From Paraglomus occultum (taxonomy: Eukaryota > Glomeromycota > Glomeromycetes > Paraglomerales > Paraglomeraceae), in contig CAJVPJ010000468.1 of assembly GCA_910592205.1 (NCBI GenBank), forward strand, positions 1-24,339: 24,339 bases of DNA. Reading direction: 5' to 3'. The position numbers and the translations under genes are program-made. Positions 8,529-17,071 of the stretch are shown piece after piece. Under the pieces are notes generated by a model. It searched no databases. It was not told the DNA's origin and saw only the letters and a program-made list of their open reading frames with translations. How positions within the stretch are numbered: the stretch's first letter is position 1; each line of letters begins with the position of its first letter.

Positions 8529-9905
8529 TTAATGGCACGTGTCGCATAAATCCGTCCGTGGACTCATAATTTGAATATATGGCGTTAATTGGTGCCATAG
8601 CTTGCGGAACGCATCATATTTTACAATTTTAATGTGCTATCGTTTTCGAGACGTGCAATAAAATTGCGATAAACCGATTTATAACTTGTTTCATCTGGCA
8701 AAAGTGTGAGCGATTGACATTTCTACCGGGACTTGGTAATCCATGAATTTCAGCGTAATTATCGAGAAAATTTTTCACAGATGTAGCAACTGTTATATCA
8801 ATTGTTATTTGGCTTTCCATCGCGGTATGGTGCAAAGCACCTATAGTCATCAAAGATGTAGATCAGTCCGAAATTTTCGAATGTCGATATTCACGTGATA
8901 TTATCAAAATCGTAAATTTTATTGGCTAACATATAATTCGGTGATATTTATCGGCGATAATGATCTTTAAGCCATTATTACTATCATTTGCAACATTATG
9001 CCCTACATTCACACTAGGCAAGCATTTTGAGTAAAGATGAACCTGTGTAATTTCTTTGAATATGAGATTAGATTGTTTCAATGACATACGTGATCAAAGT
9101 ATTCACTATTATTGCCTCACCTTTGCTTATATAGAATCCTGTATGAACAAGCATGGACTTTAAACATTGTCCGTAACATTTTACTGAAATTTGTTTGTTT
9201 AAGGCAAATGAATATTACCAGTTTGAATATTAATCTGTAATAATGGAATTTGCTATTCGAGGTCACGTGATTTTAAAGATTTTTATTGGTCAAATTCCGA
9301 ATGATGGGCGTCCGAAATTCGAAGATTAATAATAAAAGCGTCCGACTTTAATCCCTAATAACTTTTCATAATATAATGTAATTAAAAAAGTAAACCGTAA
9401 ATCTGAAAGAGAATCATTAGATCTAACGTTTTTACGGTTTACATTTTTAATATTGTTTAAATTGGTGGACTAGATAGGTTTTAAAGTTGCATGAATTTGT
9501 TTGATGACTATAGGTGCTTTGCACCATACTCGTCTAATGCTCCTGTGAATGCGCGGTATTATACCATATGATTTTTGACATTTTTGAAGTGCGACCAGTT
9601 CCTAACATATTAATATTGAGATACGTTTTCTGACGATCTCAGTAGTAAAACGTCGCTTATTAGTACGCGTTTTCTTTCTAAGACGTCGGCTGGCAGTTGT
9701 TTCTCTACATTCATTGCTTTCAGTTGGGCCATTAAAAATGTATCTTGTTCGGATCTAGAGAGAGCTTGGAATGCTTCACGTAATTTGGCAAAACTTTCTC
9801 TCGAAAATTTTTTTGAAAGCCACAATTGCAACCTATCTCTAAGAAACGCATGGCTTTTTCGTATTCAGTAGAACCATTGTAGTTGTTATTATTCATAACA
9901 TTCAT
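8529..9905 (-). pseudogene. Pseudogene of an uncharacterised, possibly transposon-derived protein family, split by an insertion
   Basis: On the minus strand, N-terminal fragments start at 9905 (MNVMNN..., FLEIGCNCG) and continue after a frameshift at an A-run as KKFSRESFAKLREAFQALSR and EQDTFLMAQLKAMN. After the 8828-9526 insertion come KNFLDNYAEIHGLPSPGRNV, then in another frame LLPDETSYKSVYRNFIARLE, then in a third frame KYDAFRKLWHQLTPYIQIMS and PRTDLCDTC before a stop at 8529. From memory, these motifs (HGLPxPGR, LLPxxxSY, PRTDLCxTC) occur in repetitive uncharacterised proteins of mycorrhizal fungi and cnidarians. I do not know their function, and a transposon link is inference. At least three frameshifts plus the insertion make the gene dead. 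Its usual C-terminal half is not recognised. Confidence 0.65.
8828..9526. mobile_element. 699-bp non-autonomous DNA transposon with perfect 27-bp TIRs
   Basis: The left end TGGTGCAAAGCACCTATAGT (27 bp, 8828-8854) is repeated exactly, inverted, at 9500-9526. Both ends are flanked by TA (8826-8827 and 9527-9528), as expected for a Tc1/mariner-like target duplication. The first 14 bases are themselves close to a palindrome (TGGTGCAAAGCACC). Inside, two loosely similar blocks around CACGTGAT (about 8893 and 9264) lie in direct orientation, and a 12-bp inverted repeat (GTAAACCGTAAA at 9390, TTTACGGTTTAC at 9431) could form a hairpin. No transposase is encoded. Perfect TIRs suggest a recent insertion compared with the decayed host pseudogene. 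Confidence 0.8.
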
Positions 9906-10208
9906 ATACGGTAATCATATATGTTGGTATCACGTGAGTCTTTAGTTGCTTTTCTGCTCAACCACTAGAACGAGAGACTGGTATGTAGAATTGTTACACA
10001 GGAATCGTGAGCAATAAATTTATTTGTCTATTATCATTCAGGCAATCACCATATGAGTAACAGATTACCTCTATTAACTTCTATATTGTCATTCTGCAAT
10101 TTTTAAAAGATTGACTGTGCATGCTAGATACAACATTCGTGTAACATGGGGTAAATAGAAATCCCTTGCAATACCGGTCCGCATCTTCATTCAGTACGTT
10201 CATGAAGA
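9906..10208. other. Upstream region of the Sec14-like gene
   Basis: No gene recognised. It should contain the promoter and 5' UTR of the plus-strand Sec14-like gene. Small ORFs here are not conserved-looking. No clear TATA box or regulator site could be chosen. Confidence 0.35.
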
Positions 10209-11285
10209 ATGACCAAAGCACAAGTAACGAAGATACCCATTTTAACAGCACCGAAAACTTATGCACCTATACAACATCCATCTCTCTCCGTCAAACAGGA
10301 AGAGATTTTGAATCGATTGTCAGACTACGTGAAGGAAATTTTACTAACTGATAGTGAGAAAGCATGGGCTAATGAGGCCTGTCTGCAGAGGTATTTAAGA
10401 GCATCAAAGTGGCATTTAGATGAGGCGATGGAGAGAATAAAGTATTCTTTGGAATGGAGGCGAACGTATAAGCCAGAACATATTGATCCGAAAGAAGTTG
10501 AGCCAGAGGTAAATATTAATTTGAAAGAAAAAACGTGACAAATTATACAAGTTTTATAAAATATTGGTTACATTATAAGTAAAACGGTAAATGATACATT
10601 TTAATATTTGTTGCGTCAACATATTTTCATCTTTCCGATCAAAGTCGGTCACTGGTAAAATGCATATCAATGGATTCGATAAACATGGAAGACCTATAAT
10701 ATATCTCCGCCCAGGCAGAGAGAATACAAAAGCAGGTCCAGGACAAGTCCGGCACGTTGTTTTCTATTTTGAGAGTGCCATCAGACTAATGCCCGAAGGT
10801 ACCGAAAATATTGTAGTTTTGATTGACTTCCATGGGGCATCGGCTCGAACGAGCCCTGGGATTGGTATTGCAAAGGAGTTTATGCATGTACTAAGCTCAC
10901 ATTACCCAGAACAGCTTGGGTTAGCATTGGTTGTGAATGGTAGGTCGTATTTGGAATGTATCAAAGAATTGAATTTTATTGAAAAGTGAACATTTGTTGA
11001 CAACTCTACGTTCTAGCTCCATGGTACTTCTGGGTATTTTTTCGTTTAATTTCTCCTTTCATTGATCCGGTTACAAAAGCGAAAATAAAATTCGTCGACT
11101 TGAATGATGGAACGAAAGCTGCAAACGGCGGTCAATGGACAACTTTGGATCAATTTATTAGCCAGGACATGCTTGAACGCGAATATGGAGGAAATAATGC
11201 CTTCGAATATCATCATGAAACATATTGGAGTGCCTTACTTGAGAAGACTAACAGGGAAACAACCCGTCAAGCTCTCAAGGATTGA
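10209..11285 (+). CDS. CRAL-TRIO / Sec14-like phosphatidylinositol-transfer protein (3 exons)
   Basis: Exons 10209-10508, 10645-10939 and 11017-11285 are joined by GT-AG introns of 136 and 77 nt, giving 287 aa. Residues ~35-95 form the CRAL-TRIO N-terminal helical domain (CLQRYLRASKWHLDEAMERI, LEWRRTYKP). Residues ~100-255 are the Sec14 lipid-binding domain (TGKMHINGFDKHGRPIIYLR, VVLIDFHGAS, PWYFWVFFRLISPFIDPVTK). The last motif resembles yeast Pdr16/Pdr17 (Sfh3/Sfh4) more than Sec14 itself. Such proteins move or present phosphatidylinositol and sterols between membranes and support lipid homeostasis. The ATG at 10209 is chosen because the nearby ATG at 10203 is out of frame. The gene is intact and flanked on both sides by transposon remnants. 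The exact ligand cannot be read from sequence. Confidence 0.9.
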
Positions 11286-11537
11286 GCCATTGCAATTATT
11301 TATCCTTGTATTGCTTAGAATATTTTCGTTCGCTAAACAGAATTGTCCTATTCTTCCCGAAAGGGTTTGGCTATTCGATAGAGAATCGTCGCTCAAATAA
11401 ATTATTTTCTGGTCATTGCAAAAGCAACTTGATTAAGTTACTCCGGAAGCACAACGTTGCCTAACACCGAAAAGTGGGGTAGATAGATATTCTTTAGGTA
11501 GGGTATTTAGTTTCTATCCGAACTTGATAGCATTGTA
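11286..11537. other. 3' flank of the Sec14-like gene
   Basis: No gene. It probably holds the 3' UTR. It ends at the TA (11536-11537) that forms the left target duplication of the adjacent MITE. Confidence 0.4.
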
Positions 11538-11709
11538 CAAGTGAAACCTGTTTAAACCGGCGCTGATTAAACCGGTCTCGGGTTTAACCTGCACCAAATT
11601 TTCATTAATTAGAACTTTCTCTAGTTAAACAATTTTCTGAACCGGTCTTTGGCTAAACCGGCAAAAAATCAGCAAACCAGGTCGAACCGGTTTAAACAGG
11701 TGTCACCTG
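11538..11709. mobile_element. 172-bp MITE with TA target duplication
   Basis: The left end reads CAAGTGAAACCTGTTTAAAC and the inverted right end CAGGTGACACCTGTTTAAAC, a TIR with two mismatches over 20 bp, both continuing CCGG. TA lies on each side (11536-11537, 11710-11711). The interior is full of AACCGG-type motifs on both strands, so the element could fold nearly end to end. It has no coding capacity. Terminus and TA flank suggest mobilisation by a pogo/Tc1-type transposase. Confidence 0.8.
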
Positions 11710-12110
11710 TATATAAAAAATTAAGCCTGCTTTTCATGTTCGCCACTATATTCATAGCATTTCTTCGTAAATCGAAACGCGATGTTAATATTACTGATGA
11801 AGACGGCAGTCAATTGTACGGAAAACTGAACATATGAGAAACGGATTGTGGAGGTCCAAGAGCAAAGTCGATTCATTAATCCACACAACCAGCAAAAGCA
11901 TTAAATTAGGTAGCTCCCTCAAACGGTAACCTCTGTGACTTATATTCACGGTTGATATTTGGTTGATTATATTGGAAGTCAATGAGAGTAGACAAAATAA
12001 ATTATTTCTCTATCGTCCGCATTCACCACGTTGCATTGAAAGGTAAACAGTCTGATTTGCAGCTTGGGCAGACAGAGAACACATTCAGAAAAGCAGTTAA
12101 CAGAAAATAA
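11710..12110. other. Intergenic, probable transposon debris
   Basis: No recognisable gene. A short plus-strand stretch (VNITDEDGSQLYGKLNI, about 11782-11835) could be a decayed exon but matches nothing I know. It may be the 5' flank or degraded body of the pogo-like element that follows. Confidence 0.25.
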
Positions 12111-12128
12111 TCTATGACCACATTTTCG

Positions 12129-12175
12129 TAAATGTACATTCCATAAATGCACATTCCATAAATGCACACTCTCCA
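12129..12175. repeat. 15-bp tandem repeat, three units
   Basis: Units are TAAATGTACATTCCA, TAAATGCACATTCCA and TAAATGCACACTCTCCA, directly head to tail. They resemble the inverted 3' end of the neighbouring pogo-like element (ACCCTCCATAAATGCACGCC), so they may be a scrambled or duplicated left terminus. Confidence 0.6.
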
Positions 12176-12310
12176 TAATACACGCCTTACCTATTTCCAA
12201 GCTCGGGAATTAGAGATAAATGCACACCCGCATTGCACGGTTTTAAATATCGAAAAGACGATGGCTACTGATGGTTACTAAGTCAAATTCAAAAAACGAA
12301 AGACGTGAAA

Positions 12311-12870
12311 ATGGATGTGTTGCGGGCTGTCAATACATTATTATGAGTTGGGAAGAATTAATCTCTGACAATTAGCAATTATTGGAAACATACTAAATCC
12401 TTTAACTAATATCAATACTAATACTGAGATTCCTGACACGAATAGTGCCAATGCCTGGGAAGCCGACACAAGCTGTTAACGATCTTAATTTGCCCGATCG
12501 TCTACTGATTGATGAGTTCTTGAAGAAGAACGCACTTATGAAGTGTCTGATAAAGACAAATTAATTTAAGACATACAAACAACCATGTATTGATGATGGT
12601 GGTGATGATAGTATTGATCCTTCGATAAATGCTAACGACACTGCAAAGGATTTAGAAACCGTTCGTTCATTTCTGCAACAACAACAAGAGTCTAAAGAAT
12701 TGCTAGAATACTTGGATGTTGCATCAGTTCAAAGTCTGCGAGTGTAATGAAGCAAACGATGATACTAGTCCATTATTGAGTCACGTGTAACCAATTAAAT
12801 GCTGACCCTCTACAAATGCCTCCACGCTCCAAGCCATCCTCAAGGGCGTGCATTTATGGAGGGTTGACTG
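12311..12870 (+). pseudogene. pogo/Tigger-like transposase C-terminal remnant and 3' terminus
   Basis: Plus-strand fragments read MDVLRAVN (12311), SLTISNYWKHTKS (about 12361-12400), LNLPDRLLIDEFLKKN (about 12486-12533) and AKDLETVRSFLQQQQESKEL (about 12644-12703), ending at a stop at 12745-12747. The sequence ISNYWKHTK followed by an acidic stretch and LETVRSFLQQQ matches the C-terminal part of pogo/Tigger (CENP-B/jerky-related) DDE transposases. The downstream end, whose reverse complement starts CAGTCAACCCTCCATAAATG, is followed by TA at 12871-12872. The catalytic domain is not recognised and stops interrupt the frame. A genuine left terminus is not found. Confidence 0.7.
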
Positions 12871-14048
12871 TATAAAGGAAAAAGGTTTCTGACATTAACC
12901 AGCATCCGCTGTAACAGAGGTTGACTATAAAGAGTTATTACGCACTAAAAAAATGTTGCAATGACGATTTTGCATTAATATTCGATTATTTTAAATAATA
13001 AAAATTTCTTTGGGTGTATGTTTTTAGGTAAAGAAATGACGAAGAACTAAAGTTGTGAATATTCTTCTTCCCAAAAGAGGTGCACAAAAAAAGAACAAGA
13101 AAGAAGATAACTATGAGAACATTAAATTTTATAAGAAATGAGAATCACACTATCTACACTAAAAATTTGACATTTTGATAGTCATACCATAAATTATGTG
13201 TCAAAAAAGTTTGAGTAAACGATTAATCTGTCGCCACAATACCCACCTCACTCTATATTGTTATTACTTTATAATTTGCATAATCTTTCTGGTTAATAAT
13301 AAGAGCCGTTATTCATGATTGTTGTTCGCGGTTGTTGCTGTCAATCAGATTTTAACGGTGAGTTCTCTTTATTGCTCAATCAGCTGCCGCGAACTCTCGC
13401 AAAAAAATTTTTTCCCTCTTATTTTGCCAAGCCACGTTCTAAAGTTTTAGGTTTTTTTTGTATTTACGACGATTTACGGTAATTTTTTGTTTCTATACTT
13501 TGGCTTCGTCTCTTGGTGTAATCAATTAATTTAATAATACGCCACTTTAGTTCTTATTCTTAGAGTGTTTTCTTTATTATTCACTTATAAAAGATTTTTT
13601 TTCTTTTCATGGAGAAAATGAAGTTATGTAAATATACGGGAGAATTTTTTAAAAAATTTTGGACAATTGGGATTTATTCTTGACGATTTATTGTGCATAA
13701 TATATTCTAGAACTAATAAATAAATCGCAAAAAATTAAAAAAGAATGTATTAACGACGAACAATTCATTCAGCTATAAGTACTTTAATAGTGACGCCTAA
13801 TAATAATAAACCCATTATTATGAAAGCAACATAATGAATATCTGCACACATAATTTGTGCTTTAATACAATAATACATCTCATGAAGGAAACTATTGAAG
13901 GACCAATGTATGAAATATGCTCCAGATTAAGATGAGAAACAAATTCGATGATAAATAATTCAATAGTAATGAGACTGCTGATGTGGTTAAAAGTTAACTA
14001 ATTTGACTAATAACATTTGATTCATCTTACATATTGACTATATATATA
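12871..14048. other. AT-rich intergenic, nothing recognised
   Basis: More than 1.1 kb without a recognisable gene, RNA or terminal repeat. A somewhat more GC-rich patch near 13320-13410 contains GGTGAGTTCTC, a splice-donor-like string, but no adjoining coding exon was seen. Confidence 0.35.
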
Positions 14049-14050
14049 TA

Positions 14051-14867
14051 CAGTGTGGGACAAAAAAACCGAATTACAAAATTACGCATTACCCAAGAAT
14101 TAGTGGTGCATTTTATACCGTTTGAAAGCTGAAAACTAGCAAATTTCATTAAAAAATTTAGTATAGAACGCATTCACCGTCACTTTCTGTGACAAGCTCA
14201 AATCAGCGTTTTATTGATCGTACTAACCCAATTACATCATTTCTAAAACGCCGCGAGTCGCTAATATTTTCTTTTCTAGAGATTTTTAGGTCAGATTGTT
14301 AGAAGGCCAGTCCGCTATGTTGTCTGGAAAAACGGTTTTTACAAGGCGGCTGGTATGTTTTGGGTATTCTCTTGTTGGAAACGCTATTTGTCTCCTAATA
14401 AGTCTTAGTCGTCTCTAGAGTATGTCTACATAAAGTGTTGCATCCATTGTTTTGGAAAAATAATATAAAGTTATCTTATTCTTATGCAAAATTATCCTCA
14501 AGCAAAGATCTTTATTTCAACCCTTTAACATAAGGTTAGGGTTAGGGATACTGTTTAAGCTTTTAATATTATCATTAAATCATGCTACGTGGAATAACTT
14601 TGTCTTTATGAGTCTCCACACTATTCCGATGGTTTAAGCCCACACTTGCTCTAAAAACTAGTGATTAGTTCCTTGTCTGGAAGTCATCGTTCTAATTGAT
14701 GTTTCTCGAAGAAATTATAGGAATGTTGAAGGAATTTAAGAGATAGGATTATAATTAGCGCAAAATACCTATAAATTAGCGGTTCAAAGGAATAAATATA
14801 AAAATCCTTACATTGTTTAAATCGACCTAAAATTGGTGGGATTGACCGTTTTTTTTGTCCCACACTG
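14051..14867. mobile_element. 817-bp Tc1/mariner element with both TIRs
   Basis: Left end CAGTGTGGGACAAAAAAACC and inverted right end CAGTGTGGGACAAAAAAAAC agree except for the length of the A-run. TA flanks both ends (14049-14050, 14868-14869). It contains a decayed transposase on the minus strand, listed separately. The element is shorter than a typical ~1.3 kb Tc1 copy, so internal deletion is likely. Confidence 0.85.
14210..14660 (-). pseudogene. Tc1/mariner transposase remnant (minus strand)
   Basis: Reading the minus strand from ~14650 down: SDGIVWR-like (around 14620), KTMDATLYVDIL (about 14420-14457), then, in shifting frames, FQQEN / YPKHT (about 14350-14380) and DNIADWPSNNLT (about 14288-14323). 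These correspond to the GSDG..YVWR, MNAELYIEIL, FQQDNDPKHT and DWPSNSPDLNP motifs of the Tc1 catalytic domain. The usual PDLNPIE glutamate region is replaced by a stop. Many stops and frameshifts make it inactive. It is not a recent copy of the transposase at 6219-7060. Confidence 0.75.
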
Positions 14868-15085
14868 TATATAGAAACTATCTGTTCAAAAGAAAGAGGT
14901 CTCAAAGCACTTTCATTACTTAATATTAATATTAATCTAGCAATTACTTACTTATTTATGCAATAATAATAATAATAATCATAATGTTATTTTCAACATT
15001 TTTTGGTTAATTCTATCTGTTCAGGAGTGGCATATTAATATTTGTAATAAGTGTAGTGATATTAATATGATTATAGTCTTTCTTA
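14868..15085. other. Short AT-rich spacer with an AAT microsatellite
   Basis: Six perfect AAT units lie at 14962-14979. No other feature is seen. Confidence 0.45.
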
Positions 15086-15087
15086 TA

Positions 15088-15590
15088 CAGTCATACCTCA
15101 GTTATATCCCAGCTGCAATGCCGGACGAATTTCCCCTATTCTAATTCCATACAAATATGCCTCAGTTGTATTCCACTCAGATATATCTCTATCCCCACTT
15201 TATAACTCGTTCATATCCTCTAATAATATTACGTATTACACAGAAATCATATTTGTGGGAGATAAGTTGATTATTTGCCTCATTTGGTTATGTAATAAGC
15301 CGGGCGTAATATGAAGAAGCAAGAAGCAAGTATTTTTGTAATAGTAAAGGTGGATAGGGAAGCACTTGTGAAAGCCAGGAAGTTTTAGAACAAAAGAAAA
15401 TCATGACAGAAAATGATATTGCGATACAATTAACCACTTAGATAAAACAATAGAAAGATTCAAAACGCCCGACATAATAATGGATTTATTAACTAATAAA
15501 GCCATGATATTTCTGTTGAAATGTTATACCTGTTGTATCCCACCTCAGATATATTCCCAAAATCTTGAGCCCAAAGGGATATAAACGATG
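15088..15590. mobile_element. Possible decayed TA-flanked element
   Basis: The left end CAGTCATACCTCAGTTATAT, preceded by TA, has the look of a pogo/Tigger terminus. The right side ends with an inverted TTTATATCCC next to TA at 15591-15592. Both ends contain further copies of a CCTCAG(T/A)TATAT-like motif. Terminal matching is limited to about 9 bp plus scattered bases, and no transposase is recognised inside, so the boundaries are tentative. Confidence 0.35.
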
Positions 15591-15727
15591 TATGTAATTC
15601 AAGCAAATGCATATGCATCTCGCAGATTATTAGTTGAAAATAATTACTTGCACAACGCGCGTATTTGCTTGTTACTTCCTCTTTCCTTAAATTTTTGCAA
15701 AAAATTCAAGCAATTATTTATTCTTAG

Positions 15728-15815
15728 TGAAACGGCAGAGTTAACTAAATTTGAACGTAGAGCTATTATTGGAGTGTGGCTGGTTTTTGCAATTGTGGAC
15801 AGCCGAATGTTGTAG
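15728..15815 (+). pseudogene. Possible N-terminal helix-turn-helix of a Tc1/mariner transposase
   Basis: An open stretch reads ELTKFERRAIIGVWL (about 15740-15784), which resembles the first DNA-binding helices of fungal Tc1/mariner transposases (ELTxFxRGAIIGAW). No further transposase motif follows in any frame that I could read. It is a short match and uncertain. Confidence 0.35.
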
Positions 15816-17071
15816 CTGTAACGGAACGTTCAGACACGATCTATCAAAGTGTAAAGTTGACCGAACGCCAGAGACTAAAATACAATCTCCAATTTAGATG
15901 AGTGAATTGTTATAGTTTATGTGGTGTCATAATTTAGTAATACTATTCCAACCAAACACGCGTAAATATTCACTTAACAGTGATAACTTGTATAAATCGC
16001 CTTTATTGAATCATAATAAATAAGCTTATTATTATACTGGATTTTGTATAAACTTACAAAACTTTTTCATCCAAGAGTGTTGTTTTATAATACATTTTTG
16101 AGCAAGTATTACAATCTATCAGTCGCAAACAAGTTAAAACTAGTCCGACAGTATAAAGAAATAGCTGCCATTTCGCGAAAGTCAAATTGCTACGTATTAT
16201 CTATTTTATCGCGTTCAAGTAAGTCTTCTGTTATCTCTTCAAATAACAAGTTATTGCGCTTCTTTCAATTGCAAGTCCGGAAAGATATCAAAATATAATT
16301 TAGTATTAGCCATATCTGTTAGTAAATTCCACGCTATCCAATTGAGTGGTAAACAAACTGCTTTTGTTCCTAATTAAGATTAATTTCTTCTTTTACCAAA
16401 GATAATATTTGAATGACTCTTATCGATAATTAATAACAATAACGATAATAATATTATTAATCAAATCCGTTGGATAGTTTCTGTGCAAATTCTTACGACG
16501 AAAGAAACCACGCTAAGCGACGTAGAGTCAGGATTCGCTTTGTGGATTGTTGGACATGCTAATCAACGAGTGAAATTTTTGACAAAATAGTTTGCAAACA
16601 GGTTAGACTTCAAGCTTCTCCTGGTGGATTAATTATCTAAGCCTATTTGTTCGTCAGTGAAAGATTCACATTGTCTAATATCACAACCAATAGACGACAA
16701 TAGCGAATAACATGTGCTTATTTCGAACGAATTTTTGAATCCAGAATAAGAACATGTTCTAAAATTAAATAGTTGGGTTATTAAAGTCGCACGCAACTTT
16801 AAATCGGAAGTTTTGCAATGTAATTATCACGTTATTGTTACTATTATTATGTTTATCAGCCAAGGATCGACTATACAGATGACGCCGAGGAATACTTGTA
16901 ACCAAACTCGTACAAATGCGCATGATCAGTTCTGCGCGCACGATTACCTGTCACGCAAAGATCGATCAACCTTAATTAGGAAAATTTGATTATTAGTATG
17001 TTATCGTTATATACGCCCGTAGTAGACCTAATCAAAACCCGACTCTTTATTCCCTTCGAATATTGTCAGGG
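15816..17071. other. Intergenic, upstream of the ABC transporter gene
   Basis: No gene recognised. The ORF at 16044-16298 lacks an ATG near its start and has no known domain. The last few hundred bases probably hold the ABCC promoter and 5' UTR. No clear regulatory motif was identified. Confidence 0.35.

Noticed and set aside
11979-12200. Minus-strand ORF with repeated HLWNV
   Set aside because: The repeat is only the translation of the 15-bp tandem DNA repeat.
14534-14549. GGTTAGGGTTAGGG, like a telomere repeat
   Set aside because: Only two units, internal to a decayed Tc1 element; chance or element-specific sequence is more likely than a telomere relic.
14962-14979. AAT run
   Set aside because: Ordinary short microsatellite in AT-rich DNA, no sign of function.
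16044-16298. 84-codon plus-strand ORF
   Set aside because: No ATG near its start, no recognisable domain, and located in AT-rich non-coding DNA.
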